From positions 22,406,101 through 22,470,100 of the forward strand of contig NC_134957.1 in assembly GCF_965638725.1 (NCBI RefSeq): a DNA stretch of 64,000 nt, in the 5' to 3' direction. Below the pieces are notes generated by a model that saw nothing but the letters and a program-made list of their open reading frames with translations, had not been told where the DNA came from and did not search any database. Source of the stretch: Aptenodytes patagonicus (taxonomy: Eukaryota > Chordata > Aves > Sphenisciformes > Spheniscidae). A program made the translations under genes and the position numbers. Position 1 is the stretch's first letter; each line of letters begins with the position of its first letter. Positions 34,901 to 48,913 of this stretch are shown in pieces.

Positions 34901-37900
34901 TTGTTCCGGGCTGGTACATTAGTGTATATTGGCTTCATTTGCCTGCTCAGTACCTGGCTCTGCTAATACTTTAGAGTATGTAAGGATTTGAGTTTGTCGG
35001 GTCTTTTTTTTTTTTTTTTTTTGCTACAGGTTTAGAAGCTCCCAAGAGATTCAGATTTTTCTCACCTCACTGCATTTGGATTATTACTTATCTATATTGT
35101 GAATAAATTATTTTAATATCTTTTTAGAAAAAAACCCACCAACATTTTTCTCATCTACCACTGCATACCAAATAACCAGTTTTTAAGACCCTGGGGGATT
35201 TAAAGCAAATTTATTTACCCTCATTGAAGGAAACGACATTAAACTTACCATGGAAAAGTGTTGTAATTCTCCTTCACTATACATACATTAGCAAATTGAA
35301 AACACTTAAGTATGCATTACACCATGCTTTTGCTATAGATTTTGGATTTTTTCCCTATGCTGCACAGTTCTCTATGCAAATATATTTTCCCCTACAAGCT
35401 TTTTGAAATACACTGCTCCACCAATCCTAATTTTTTCAAAGCTGTTAAGGACATATGTGTGCACAGGCCATTAGTTGTTATTAATGTCAACTGGATACTG
35501 AAATCCACTAAGTAGTTTTGAAAAATCAGAGCTTATTCTGCATCTGATTGACCCTGTGAGGGCATGTACAAATAAACTCCACCAAATCACACCGAGGGAG
35601 GTACTTTTCCTTAGCTGTCTGCCCTGGACCTCAGGTACAAGTTTTTACCACTGAAGCAAGGCGTGGAATCAGCAGAACCCAGCTGCCATCTCTGCGCACC
35701 ACTGGGTGTTCATCTCCCAGCAAACTGGCAAATACCTGCCTGAAGAGTCTGAACTCACCCAGAGAAGTAAAGAATAACATGTTTTATTCCTCTGTTGTTC
35801 GCCATTTGATGATCTTCAAGACTTTTGGTAACATTAATCAATTAAAATTATTTTACTGAGGGGAAAAGAAAGCGACAAACAAACAAAATTACTTGTCAGA
35901 TGTCATAAAATACTGAGAGGCTGTTCCAGGAGCATAAACCATCGTCTTATCCCTCCGTTCAAATAGTAGAATATGCTCCACCTCCCATTTGCTCAATAAT
36001 CCCTAACATTTTGCTGTTAGGTTACTGGTGTATAACAAAGCCACTTTTATCCTGCTCTGACCTTGCCTGGTATTCAGAAAAGGCAGGGAGAAGATACAGG
36101 ATTCACTTTCATGCACAAATCACTCTCTCGCAGTCACATTGCCTCCTATTTCTTCAGTTCTTTGAGGTCTGCCATTGGAGCACTCTGATGGACGTCCTGC
36201 TGATTTACTAATTGCCAATACTCACACTTGGTGGCTGTCTTATCAATTGTCAGCACAAGGCTTTCCATGATAAAGTGGATCAATTGCGTGCCGATCAACT
36301 GCCCCCTGAATTATCGATGTTTGACAGCGGAATTAATTTTTTGCCTGCTTCAAAGATGTCTGCCAAAAATGAAAGTGTACATACACATTTAGCCACAGGG
36401 TCTCTCTCTCTTCAGGGGATACAGTTTCTCCAACCACAGGAACCTGTCGGAGGTAGGAGCACTGTCTACAGAAAAAGATCCATTTGTCACGGGTCAGGAA
36501 CAAGGCAACTTTTCCCAATGACAAATATTTTGGTTCATTAAAACCGCAAAAGTCCTTTGTGACATTAAATTTACCCTTCCCAATTTTTATTTTTTTTTAA
36601 TTTTACTCACATTGAGCAGTCAAACCAGATCTCTTAGGTCATGGTTTGACCCTACAGTAAATCCAACTGTAATGCAGGATCTATATTGCAACAATGATGC
36701 GAAGGACTGATCTGATTTAAACTCAACTCTCCCAATTCCAATTTGCTTTAACAAACGTAACAGGTTAACCTTCTGCAAGCAAGTTTTATGCTGGATTAGG
36801 CATCACCTCTCCGTCACTCCAACTATATGCTGTATCATCTGTCTTTCTGCAGCTGGAATAAACTTCTGTGCTTTATGTTCCGGTTAATTCAACAAAAATA
36901 TAGTTGGGAACCTACATCTGCTCCAGATGAAACTGGGACTGCTTCAGCTCTCCATTACTAATGATTTTGGTATCACGGCCTTCAGTGAGTTTCTAACCCA
37001 CTTCCTTTCCTGGTCCCATGCTGTAGCAAGTAAAACTGATGAGAAATATGCCATGTACCTGACCCCTCCATTCTCTCTAGCACGAACACTGTAGCTGCCT
37101 TTAAGTTCTCAAGTCTGAAGGGGGAAATTTAAACTGTGACTATTTAAAAACACTTCATTTACATTAAAAGTTGAGCTTGTATTTTTCTACCCACTTACTT
37201 ATGGTTCAACAAACTTCGAATGCAACCCATCCCTAAACTTGATGGTAATCTCACTACTATTATAATAAACTGCCAAAAGGAGAAACAAAGGTGTCCTGTG
37301 GGCTTCCTGAAACCACATAAATCCTCAGAAATATGTTTTTTCTCTATGTACGGGTTCTTGCTTGAAAATGAAGATGGAAGTCATTTCTATTTTCCTTAAA
37401 TTCCTTTTCAAGAGAGATTTTTCAGGCAGTGCAGTGGGATCTTTCCAGACGCTGAGGGAATCCCTTCTGTTCTCTACGGGAGACAAGTCTGCAGAGCCTT
37501 AACCTTTCCCTCTCCTTAAACTAGCACTGATACTCAGTGCGGCACGAGCCCCCTTGGATTCAAAACTGAGACAAGTTTTTTTCTCTCCTGGTTCTCTCCT
37601 ATTTCTTTTCAGCCAGTTTTCTTCCCACTATGTCTTATCGATTCCTGATTTCACTTCTCTGCCAGAATGCCACAAGGGAGATGGGCTGATCCTGGAGGTA
37701 ACAGAGCTGCAGTTTATAGTTTCAGTGAGAGGGGAAAAACTGCAGAAAAATTTAACCTAAGAACAGGACTTAGAGAACAGGGGAAGTCTAGTGCTCAATT
37801 AAGGCTCATATTGGAAAATAGGAGTATCTTAGCTTTTCTGTAGTGTGACAAGTTGCCTTTAATACACAATGCCAGGCCAGGCAGCAAAGAAAACGCAGTG

Positions 37901-38100
37901 TGAGGAGAGGGGAAATGCTGCCACAGTTAGAGGGTGAGGACAGTGAATGTCCGTACCGACAGACAGCACTCCTCGCTGACAATTTTTTCCTCGGCCTTTG
38001 GAAACGCTGGCGGCTGTCAGCCTCGAGTGCTGGCACCTCCGCCCTACACACACTGTGAGGTGACATGAAATGGCCCCCGCACTGACAGGCCTGGCTCCAG
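31986..38100. other. UPRT 3' UTR and UPRT-RLIM intergenic region
   Basis: AT-rich, with no further exons seen. AATAAA on the + strand occurs at 35,102 and 35,571, and AATAAA-like sites lie near 36,855 and 37,263; which one ends UPRT cannot be told. A CR1 copy occupies 33,990-34,450. Confidence 0.5.
33990..34450 (+). mobile_element. CR1 LINE 3' fragment, sense
   Basis: It starts in the ORF2 C-terminal region ([39 protein letters not shown]) and runs through [20 protein letters not shown] and a CR1 3' UTR to GATTCTATGATTCTATGATT. It belongs to a different CR1 subfamily from the 4.7-kb and 10.5-kb copies, judged by the tail (GGACTTGGCAGTGCTAGGTT). The upper part of the frame is intact for 114 codons but it is a truncated copy. 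Confidence 0.94.
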
Positions 38101-38129
38101 TGGGGACACGGGCCCTACTGCTGCGGCAC

Positions 38130-38640
38130 CCTAACGGCACCACAGGCAAGCACGGCTGAGCCCCGGGACCCTCCGCATCCCCGCGGGGCAGCAGGAGGCT
38201 GCGGGCTGAGAGGTGGCCGTGAAGACCCCCGACAACCATCCCGCCTCCATGCCACCCGGCCGCAGCCCTCGGCCTTTGCCCCTCTTCAAAATGGCGGCGC
38301 CCCCTCGGCGCTGGGGACGCTCTACCCGCGCGGTCCTCCACGCTCCTCTCGTTGGGCCGCGCCCCCTACCCCACCCCGGAGGGGGTGGCGGCGCCTGCGC
38401 AGAGGCGCGTGCGCCTTCACTTCCGTTTGTCGGCGGCCGCTTCCGGGCCCCCGTTCCTTGGTAACAATGGAGCAGAAAATGGCCGCCTGAGAGGGGAGGG
38501 AGGGCGACGCTGCGGCTGTTTGGGGACGGACGGAGCGGGGCGAGCCAGAACCGAGCCCGCTGAGGAGCGGGGAGAGCAGCGGACCGAGAGCTGGGGAGGC
38601 GGCGGCGGGCGGCGGCGGCGGGCGGTGAGTATCGAGGCCG
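38130..38640 (+). promoter_or_regulatory. RLIM: RLIM CpG-island promoter
   Basis: A dense GC/CpG block spans about 38,130-39,110. ETS-family sites ACTTCCG (38,419-38,425) and CTTCCGG (38,440-38,446), an NRF1-like GCGCCTGCGCAG (38,391-38,402) and YY1-like AAAATGGCGGC (38,288-38,298) and AAAATGGCCGCC (38,476-38,487) cluster here; no TATA box is seen. This is the usual housekeeping promoter grammar. The start site probably lies near 38,450-38,490. Confidence 0.75.
38470..38624 (+). other. RLIM: RLIM non-coding exon 1
   Basis: A GC-rich 5' UTR ending in a GGC-rich run with a strong donor, GGCG|GTGAGT, at 38,625. The 5' edge is estimated. The first ATG of the protein lies 10 kb further, so this exon is untranslated. 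Confidence 0.6.
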
Positions 38641-41600
38641 GAGGCGGACTCTCAAAATGGCCCGGAGAAGGGAGAGGCCCAGGCCCAGGGGAGGCGGCTG
38701 CGGCCCCCGCCCGGAGCCGGGGGCGGCTGGGGGCCGCGGGGCCCCTCTGCCCCTGCTCTGGGCCCCCGCCGTGCGTACTGCGGGGTCCCGGGCAGGGCAG
38801 GGCGGCTCCTGGCTCCGCGGGGCTCGGGAGGCCGAAACCGCCCCGCGGCAGAGGCGGAGCGGGGTGCCGTGATGGAGCTGGGGGCGGTGATGGCGGTCTG
38901 CGCGCGGGTGTGCCCGGGGCACTGCGAGGATCCTCGGCCCCCGTCTCCCCCGGATGGGCCGGGCTCTGTCACCCTGGGGACTTTTCCTATTTCTCCCGGG
39001 GCTTGTGGCAGGGCCTCCCGCCGAAGCGGGGCGAGCCTGTTCCTCCGTTTGGAGCTGGAGGAGGGTTTGCGCTCCCCCCCCTCGGGGAGGGCTGCTGGGC
39101 CCCTCACCCTCTAGGTATCCGGTTGGGCTGGAGGAGGAATTGCAGCTAGCCCCTTTTTGGAGGGGTGGAGTGTGTGTGTGTGGGAATTACAGCCACTATC
39201 TTGGGCCTCGCCATACTGTTTAGTGCCTACTTAAGGAATAGCAGCTCTTCAGGACCGTGTTTTCAGTCTGTTCTTCCCATGAGTTGAGAGAAGAAGCCCT
39301 GTTGTGGGAGACAGGCAAGAGGAGCTCTTCATATCTCGCTGTGTCTGTTGTAAGGGTCTTGATCAGCTTGTGACCTGTTAAAACCTGTGATGTTTGCTAT
39401 TCCTATCCTGTTAGTTTCTCTTCAGTTAATCATGTCATCTTTGCTCCGTCATCTTAGTTTCCTGTGCAAGTTCTTCCTTTGCTTTTTAATACTGTTTGAC
39501 ATTTAAATTTGTTTACTGTGTTTCAAAACCATTGTCAAGTCCAGCTAGATGTATGTATTACTTTATCTTCAGTGATCTGCTTTAATGGAGGAGCAATATC
39601 AGGTTATATATAAAAGTATATATATAATGTAGTTATTAAGGTTTGTTATGTGTCTTGATTTTAGTGTGTAGTAGAAGGAGCCTGACAAAAGGTTTCACAG
39701 CAAAAAATACGGATTTTTTTTTTTAGTAATAGTTTTGTTTGTTTCATCATTTTTCAGGAAGATAGTCTTTAAGCAGAGAAGCTTGTAAACAAGAATTCAA
39801 ACTCTATTGTACCCAACAGTACTATCACACAAATCTGATTTATTTTCCCTGTCTATGTTGGCAGTACTGGTTAATATCAAGTTGTAAATCGTTGTCAAAA
39901 TGCTCAAGAAGCTCTGACACCAATTTGTCCCTGAAATTTAATTGTGGTGACTTGTCAAATCTTTTAAAAAAAATAAACAGTTGGCTGCTTCTTGTGCAGT
40001 TAATTATCTTAATTAAGAGTCAGATGCTTAGTTTTGTTGTAGTGGTCAACTAGCACTTAAACTGACTGTATTCTTTCTACAGGTTTACCATTTTGGAATT
40101 AAAAGAATTATAGCTTGGAATTACGTCTTGCCTGCTCCTGACAAGGAAAAACACACCACACATTATAAAATTGAGGGGTTCTTGTTATGTTAGACCACTA
40201 AAGCATAACAACTACAGTGTTCTGTTCATCAGCAATTCTGACTACATAAATGTTTGTCACTGAAATAACCACACCAGCATTTTTCAGGTGTGTAGTGGTT
40301 GTCATCTCGATCATATTTATTTTCCATATTAGAAATAGACATGCCAAGGTGTACTGGAAAACAGTGTTACAAGTGTCTGGTCTCCACTATGTGTCTCTTT
40401 TTTTTTTTTTTTTCTCCTTTTGTACTGGTATTTTTTGGGGGAATGGATAGTGTGATCCTTAAATGGAAATGTTTTCAAAACACCTGTATATTAATATACC
40501 TGCCTAGCTTGTTCCTTTATTCTTCTTCCCTATGGGAATGTATCAAAATAAATTCCCTGATCTTAGTAGAATGCTTCTAGTTGCAGTGGAGGTGTTGTAC
40601 TTTGTTATGGCTGGGAAAAAAAAAAAAAAGAAGTTATGACTTCATATACTTGAGTCTAAAGATTGCCTTTAAGTCCAATTTAATATAGCTTAACGTGTTA
40701 CTAGGCTGTTCTGAATTTTTTTGTAGAGAACTCGGTTTCAATATACAAAAATATTTGAATCCAAACAAGATTATTTGGTATTTATCCAAGTTTTTGTGAC
40801 TTAGTCTCAGTCTTGATGAAAACTTATCAACTCTTCGAGTTTGCAAAAATTAATCTTGAAGGGATAAAACCAAACGTGAACATCTCTGTCTTCAAGATAT
40901 TTTTGTGATGGTCTTGTGCATCTCAAAACCAATATTTCTAAGCAGTGTAATAGTGTAATAACTTAGAGTCAGGACCTTTGTTTGGTAAGTAGGGATAGCC
41001 AGAAGCATCACAGAGACTCCGTTTTGCTTTTGCACAGGTTCCTGGCTGCAGTTAAGATCATAAGAAACACACAGGCTTGTGTCTCCTTCAAACTGTTCAG
41101 GTTTATATTAACGCGGTGCTTGTTAGTAACTTTTTGCTGATGTGCAGTGTTGAAGCTCAGCTTTTTACTCAAGGAGGTCTGCAGAGTTGTACAGTCTCAT
41201 AAAACCATCTAACGATAATTGAATATGTAGGAAAAATCAGCACACATTTTCTCTTAATTTAGCAACTTAAAAACATTTTGCTTAGAGCACTCAATTTCAA
41301 TATGCAAGATGTATGTGCATGTAGTCTTGTTAAAATGCTTGAGCTTGCCTGCCTTGGTATATCATCAGAAATGGAATTCTAGTTTTACAGATATCTATTT
41401 AAATTCAAATAAATTTTACTTAATTTTATTTTCCACTTCTATATTGGTTAGGCACTAGACATCAACAACAACAAAAATCTATGTATTGGAATTCCTGTGT
41501 GGGTTGCGGTTGTAGTGATTGCCATTGTTTTATTGGCCTTTTACTTTCAGTAGTAGCTGTATTAGCAGCAGTTTTGTGGACACAGTGAGATTTGGTAGTA

Positions 41601-44600
41601 AATTTAAAGATGGGTTTTTCTTATTTAATTGAAATTCAGCGTCTTATGATTGGCTTAGTGCTTTCGCTAACCAGAAGTTCTGTTTCTTCAGAAATCAAAA
41701 CACTACATGATGGTCATCATGTAGTTTTGTGGGTACAACTTCCTTGGATGTCAATCCTGTTTGTACTGCTGTCTTTCAGTGTCAACACTGGTTACTTGTG
41801 TGCAGCATTACTTCTTCCTTTGTGCTTCAGAGTGGGCCTTCCGCTTGCTGACCTAGCGGGAAGCTCACTTCTGGGGGAAAAGAGCATCGTTTCATGAGAC
41901 TCCAGTGCTGGAAACTTGTTACACCTTGTATATGCTAAGCTTTCTTTTCTGTGATATCATCTGAATTTGAGGGCAAAAGGCAGTACTATCTTAATTTTAT
42001 TTTCAACTTGTACATGACAAGTGTTGTTTTAGTAAGTGCAGATGATAAAATGTGAAGCCCTGGATTTTGGCAGTTCTTACTGCACTTTATTTTCAGAGCT
42101 CCATCTTTGTTCCACATGCTCTCAGTATTCTGGAATTGCTAAGCTCTACCCTCCCGTACGGAGGATAACATTGGAAACCTGTAATGAGTTTTATTTCTGT
42201 TTTAACTAGAGCTCTTTGAGTTGGGAATTTATATAGTAAGATGGCTACTCTGCCTTAGATACTGTAGAACTGTTGGAGACTGCTGGGATTCTGTACCCTG
42301 ATTTCTTCACTTTCTGACTTCTCGGGAGTTGTTAGTACATCTAAGAGTGTTTCTCTTCTTCATTTCAACAGTTGGTTCTGTTGAAATGTTTTCCTCTCTT
42401 TTTATTCTGTGGAATTTTCTGCAACTGTTCTGCAAAAGTATTCATCTGCTTTCTATTGTTTAAAATGTATGTTCAGGATGGCATCTTGTTTCACAGCCTT
42501 TGCTTTGAAACATACTGCGGTAGTGAAATAGCTGAATTGATGTTTAATACTCCTTGTTAAGCCGGCATTTAAATTTTACAGCAGTTTACATGGACCACTT
42601 CATAGAAGACAAAATTTTCTTCCAGCTTTCCAAAAGCGGTACATGTTCCATGATATTTTTTGAGGCAAAGAGGACATAGGGAGTTCTTGAGTGTTTAAAA
42701 TTTGTGGTAAGTTTAGTAGCAATCCAGTAAGAGCGTAGATCTGTTGTTCATCAGAAAGCAAGAACAGTAGAAGAAAAAAAGAGTATATCCAAAATTCATG
42801 ATGCAACTTTGAAAACTAGAAAAGTTTGATACTTGTTACCATTCCCAAGATGTGGATGAGTGAATTGTACCTATGCTATCAAAGCCTTCGGTGTGATCAC
42901 AAAAGGAAACTTGTGCACCTGCACAAAAAGAAAAAAAACAAACTTGACATAATGAAGCTCCATATATAATGCAAATGGATAGCTGATTCATTTTACTGTT
43001 TTATGGTATCTTTTTCCTTTAGTGATAGGATTCACTGACAGTTTTTGCTTCTGCTTTTGAGCTTGCAGACTTGGATGATGAAATACTCAAGATGAAAATG
43101 TAGTTTCTGTTATGTCTTACTTTCTGCTCATTTTGAACATTGAGAAATTGGATACTGACTAGCATGGAAACTTTTTCAACTTGTAATTCTTCTAGGAAAA
43201 TCTAGTAATTGGGAGGCAGGGTGGGTCAGATGAATACTGCACATGTAGTTGGTTCTGTTTGTGCTTAAAGAACCCGGGGTAACAGAACTGCCTGTTCTAG
43301 CTGCTGTTCCTGTGTCATTTGAGAAACGGAATTGGAGAGACTGCTGGCTGGGGCTGGTCCTGCCAAACGGGACGGTATGTCAGAGCCGCTGAAGTCAGAG
43401 TTCATGGAAAGCGCTTTGAACAGACAGCTGTGTTGTACTTCTGCTGTAGAGCTAAAATGTCTTTGAGGTATGTTCAGTGAAAGCAGGGGAGGAAAAAATA
43501 GTTAATCTGTAACAACCCAACACAGAAAATAAGTATTTCTGGCTTCCACTACTGAATCACTTCTTTTAGTCAAAGGGTTTGATAATTTCTGCAGACTGGA
43601 AGTAAGTAAGGTGCTCTACCGGTTGAAGTACCTAATTAAGATGAGGTTATGAATCATAAATGAGAAATTAGCCTTCTGCTGAGCACATCTACGAAACACT
43701 CATATTGCCATCATTTTTTTTTTGTTTATACAAAGGTATTATTTATGTTACTGGGATGTGAGGTAATTCAGGAAATGTTCCTAATGTACAGGGCACTACA
43801 AATTCTCATGTAACGTTGAAATACCGGTAACACCTAGATGGGGAGGAATTTTAGAGGAAGTTTTTGTTGCACAGCTAGCTCATGAGCACCTGAATTGTTT
43901 CTGCAGTTTAACTAATTCAGTGCTTTTCTCCTGTTAAAATTTGAGACTTGCCCCATAAATCTAACAAAGATTCTAACTTTAAGGTATTGCTTTTTCTTTT
44001 AACTCTGCAAATGAGTGATTTCTGAGTTTGTCAGATGTTCTAAGTTTTACCTAGTTGGTTTAATGAGAGTTCTAATGTTTTTATGGGTTTGTTTTGGGTT
44101 TTTTAATTTAAAAAATCAGGAATGCAGGCTAAGATAGTGTCTTGGTATTCAATACAGATAACTAATGTCAGGAGAGATTACATATTTTTGAAGGAGGAAG
44201 AGCTAGTGATTTATCACTGTGCCTTATGGTCCATTAGTACTTTTTCTGGGAAGAATTCTGTAGTCCATAAGTGCTAAGCAGTATGGAGATAAAAAGTGTT
44301 ATTGCTGAAGATAAATGGACAATGCAAGTATTTTATCACTCCTTCATGTCCCACTAGATTGTTTCTAAGCAGTAGTAAATTCCTGACTGATTGGATTTAG
44401 TTTACACACGACTTGGCATAGGGGAAAATGTAAAATATATCTTGTACTGTAAGAATGATAACTTTGCATTATTGAAGGAGTATCTAGTGCTCTTAAATTG
44501 TTCCTGTGCAAAAGAGCATAATATTACTTCCTCTTGAATAAAAGAATGTAACAAACAATACCTTTTTGTGGGCTTGCTGTTTTTGCTCCTGCAGTCTCTA

Positions 44601-47600
44601 GCAGCAGTGGAGAGACAGCTAGTCATTTGTGCTCTGAAAACTCTGAGATTGTTGAAGCATAACTGCAGGGAAGATACTTTGCTGACTTGTGGAAGGATGG
44701 GAACACCAATTAAGAATTCACTGTAGTTAATATGTCTGGATATTCAGCTGCTGAAGAATATTACCCTTCAGGTTTTTTTTTCCAAATGAGAAAATTGTTT
44801 ATTCTAGCTATGATTCTCTTGTTTTGTACAACCTTTAGGTGATTCCCCCCCACCATCCCATTTTCCCATGAAGAGATTTTCATTGCTGGATGTCTCAGCT
44901 GAAGTTGGCAATAATCAACAGATCTCAACTTCCTGCTCATAAATGTGACCTTCCCCACCCTTTGTCAACTCAGTGCTGACAAGGGAGGACACTAAAGAAG
45001 GAAATTCTGAGTCTTTCAACTTGGATAAGAACCAAGTCTTACTTTGAGTTGAACTAAACCACTGGAAGAAAGAGAAACACAGTTGAAGTGTACCTGCTTA
45101 TTAGATAATCAAATGTTGGTTATTTTGTTGTAACTTAATAGTATACCTGTTGGTTTTCCCTCATCAGGTTTCCCTGTGTTACTGTAGTCAGCTTCCGTAA
45201 GCCGGTCTTAATTTTCTGCAGTGGATGAACTGAGAGCAGAATCCTGAATGAGGGACAGGTTTTCAAGTTATTTCTGCAACACTCTACCATGCTGAAATAG
45301 GAGCGAGGTGACGTAGTAACTGCCACTGTGGAAATCCTGTTGTACAGCCAGATGGGACCTACGGAGTCATGCTGAGGCAGTAGTAGTCTAAATATTTTAG
45401 TAAGTTCAGTCTGGTAATATAGTGCTCTGCAGTGGTGTGGGAGGTGAAGCTTAAAATGGACAACACGGACAGTGAAGAGACGGAAAGTAGCAGAAGCCTT
45501 GGGGTAGAAATCCTGTTTTCCATTTGTTGGCTATGATACCAGAGCTCTAGTTTGAAGAGTATCGTCCCATTTGCTGTCAACAGTAAGGTAGGGAGAATGT
45601 GTTGATGTGCATTTATGCATTTCTTTGCCATCTGTATTTCCATCAATGTAAAGATCCCATATAGAGTCATAGCATTTCTAGGACACTGAAGCTAAACAGC
45701 GTGAAATTGGGGTACAGTCGGCCAGTGTAATCTGTTACAGTAGCTTGCAATAGGAAAATACAGCGTTTGTCACTAGTAGAAATAATCCTAATGTAAATTA
45801 AATTCTTAATTAAAGATCCCACCTCTAAGGCTTTTTTCTTAGCAATAGCATCTTTTCAGTCTTGACCAATAGCTGATTTTATGGTTTAGGAGGGAACATC
45901 TGAGATGATGGAGGAGAAAAGAGGAGCAAACCTGGAAATAAGTAAGACTGACTTTGACTTATTCTGAGCATTTCCTAAAGGATCACCTATGGAAGAGTAC
46001 ATCAGTCTGTTGGTAAAGAAGAGATTATTTTTTTCCCTCCCACTTCACTTGACTCTCCCTTTTTCCCTGACCAAGAACGGTACCCCTTCATCTTCTGAAA
46101 TGGAATGGGCAAATGTCTTTGGATCAAATAAGCATTATATAGCTAAGGTGCCTGCAAGCACTGGAATTGCAGTTAAAAGGAAAATTTCAAAGCATAAGCA
46201 GTAAACAATTGTAATGCTTTGTATGCATAGTGTGGTTTTCTTTTTTAAAAGCTGTTGTAGAATTAGTCTAATGCTTACAAATATATTAGTATTGGCATCT
46301 TTATGAAGACATTCTATGTGTTTTAAAGTCAGTAGATGCCAAGGTGGCAGTCATTTTGGGGAAAATGTTTTACAAAACTTTATGCTGCTCCTGTCCCTTA
46401 GCATCTTATTGCATTCCCTTATTTTCTTAATCGTATTGTCAACTTTGTTTCATTGTCTTAAAAAAGGGAATGCCGGTTAGAGTTTTGATGTGTATCCCCA
46501 GAGAAATAATGCATCTTTCAAGGTTTTATTTTGGATGCAAGTCTCACTCTACTTGAGGCTTTATTCAGACGTTTCTTTTAAAAGCAGCTGTCTGTATTTC
46601 TGGTATCTTCTCTAGAATGAATATGTCTTTAAGAGAAGTTACTTGGAGTCATAATTCTGCTACAGAAAGCTTGTAAAAAGTTGTTTGAGTTTCAAGCACG
46701 CTATGTTCTCATTAGAAATATGTATCTGAGATTTGAAGGGCATACAGATTTCATAACTGAGCCCAGTCCAAGTTGAACATACCTGCTGAAACCATTGTGC
46801 AGCTTTCACTGTGAATGGGTTCATTTATTGGTGTGTTTTGACAGCATGTCACATGCAAGTCTTCAGACGGGCCATGCAGTCTTTAGATTGCACCAGAGAT
46901 AGAGCAATGCAGAGAAAGCCGATAGGCTTCCATTTGAAATGGTAGCAACCCTAGTGATTGCTGCTGCTTACTGATAAAAAGGTGAAAATTAACCCTAATT
47001 TCTTTGGTAAAATGGCAGAAATTCACAGAACCAAATAATACCAGTAGCCTTGCATACTGTATTACTGAGTGGCAACAAGTCATTTGTGCCTTAATACGAC
47101 TAACTTAAAAACAAGTTCTACTGCGTCAGAATTCAAGACAAAGAGGGTTGGAGTAGCTATTTTATAATCTGCAAGTCTGCAATAATGGGATGTCCTATCC
47201 TGTGGAATTTTCTACTGTTAGAGACTGAGGTTGTCAGTGCACTTTAATTTTCACAATAGCAGCTGAAATAGACTACCCCTGGAGATCATGCAGTGCTGCT
47301 CTTCTGTGGAGAAGCACTAATGTAAACTGTGGGCAGTCTTGACTTGACAGCTGTGCTGACAAACCAAAAAAAGATGCTTTTTGCACTAGACAGATGTCTA
47401 AGTGTTGGAAATTTTCCAGTGAGAAGCAGAAAAGCTTTCTTCTTCCAGTATTTTCATGTCACATGAAGTATGGTTTAAATGAAAGGAATGTTTTCTGATG
47501 GGGAATGCTATTGCAGAGCTTTTTAGCATGCAGAGGATTAGCTTGCTAATCACCCCTCTGAGTAACTAGATTCTACCAGTTGTACAGGAAAATTCTTGAT

Positions 47601-48724
47601 GTTGTGAATAGCGAGGCGCAGTGATTAAGGAAGCTAGTTATTATTTTAACTTCATTTGATATATTTGCATGGCGCAAGTCATGCCAGAATGTCTCCTGGA
47701 TTTGCGTGTATTTTGTTACAATATTTATCAAATAGAGACATAGTATTCGTCGATAATGTTTGGGTTTTTTTTTTTTTGAGAGACATTGTCAAGGATCTCA
47801 TCCAAATGAAAAATCCAAATGAAAAACAATATGAGGAGAAGGTTATATTAAAAAATACACAATATAGAAGACAGCTCTTTATAGCAGAAGTTATACCTGG
47901 TATACACTGTGGAGTTTTGTCCTGGAAATGCTAGTCATCAACATCAGTAATTCAGTAAATGCTGCAACTTAAAGCAAATTCTTCTCTTCACATGAAACGA
48001 CAAAGTTGGTTTTACAAACCCTTTTCCTTTTTTGAGGAAACTAATAGTCCGGGTTGGTTGGTTTTTTTGCACACATGGTGTTCCATGGCATCTTCCGTCT
48101 TCTATATTTGAATTCTTCATAACCCCTTCATTCTGTTAAAATTCACTTGGCTGTTGAAGAGGGCATTTCTCATAGCAGACAGTAAGTTAGATTGATTCCT
48201 GCTTTCCTCACCATAGTGCAGGGCAGGAAGAAGTGATGGACACTTAATCCCATGCTCGTTTAGAGTTAGAGAGCATGATCAAGAATGGCTTGCTTATGCC
48301 TTGTACTACACTGTTGTATGGCACTGTAAGGCATGCTTTGTGATTTGTGGGGCAGTTGCAGTATTAGAAATATTTTATGCTAAAAAGCAGATAGTCGTGG
48401 ACATGTAGTCAACTACATAAAGATGGACTAAGGGTTATAGCTGATACTATTCCACGTGTTCGTACTTGCTGCTTTGTTGAGTATTTGATAATGATGGGCA
48501 TAGATCTTTGTATTTCTCGAAGGGATTCATGCATTGAGAATTACTGCATTTGTGATCTCTGTGGTTATGCAGCTTATCTCAACTGAAGCTTCATTAGCAA
48601 ACTGCTCCCCCCCTCCTCACCAAATTTAAGGATAACAATGAAGGATGTAGTACAGGTTAAACATACCTAAATTTCATGCTGTATTTCACTACGCTGGATG
48701 AAGGATTTACTTTCTCCTTTTTAG
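38625..48724 (+). other. RLIM: RLIM intron 1
   Basis: About 10.1 kb of AT-rich sequence with no recognisable CR1, LTR or coding exon. A polypyrimidine-AG acceptor at about 40,081 (TATTCTTTCTACAG|GTTTACC) could define an optional untranslated exon. A perfect 11-bp-arm palindrome lies at 41,702-41,725. Confidence 0.6.
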
Positions 48725-48744
48725 GTACTCTTCCACTCATCAAG

Positions 48745-48913
48745 ATGGAAAGCTCAGACTCTAGTGATAAAGGAAATATTGATCAATCAGAAGCACAACG
48801 TCAGAGTCAGCTAGATCGGTTAGATCGAGAAGAAGCTTTCTATCAGTTTGTAAACAACCTGAGTGAAGAGGACTACAGGCTTATGAGAGATAACAATTTA
48901 CTAGGAACACCAG
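48745..48913 (+). CDS. RLIM: RLIM coding exon 1
   Basis: Acceptor CTCCTTTTTAG ends at 48,724; 20 untranslated bases precede the ATG. Donor G|GTAGGT at 48,914, phase 1. Confidence 0.97.

Noticed and set aside
38131..39149. Open frames of over 260 aa on both strands
   Set aside because: They lie in the RLIM CpG island, are Pro/Ala/Arg/Gly-rich and overlap each other; stop codons are rare in such GC-rich DNA.
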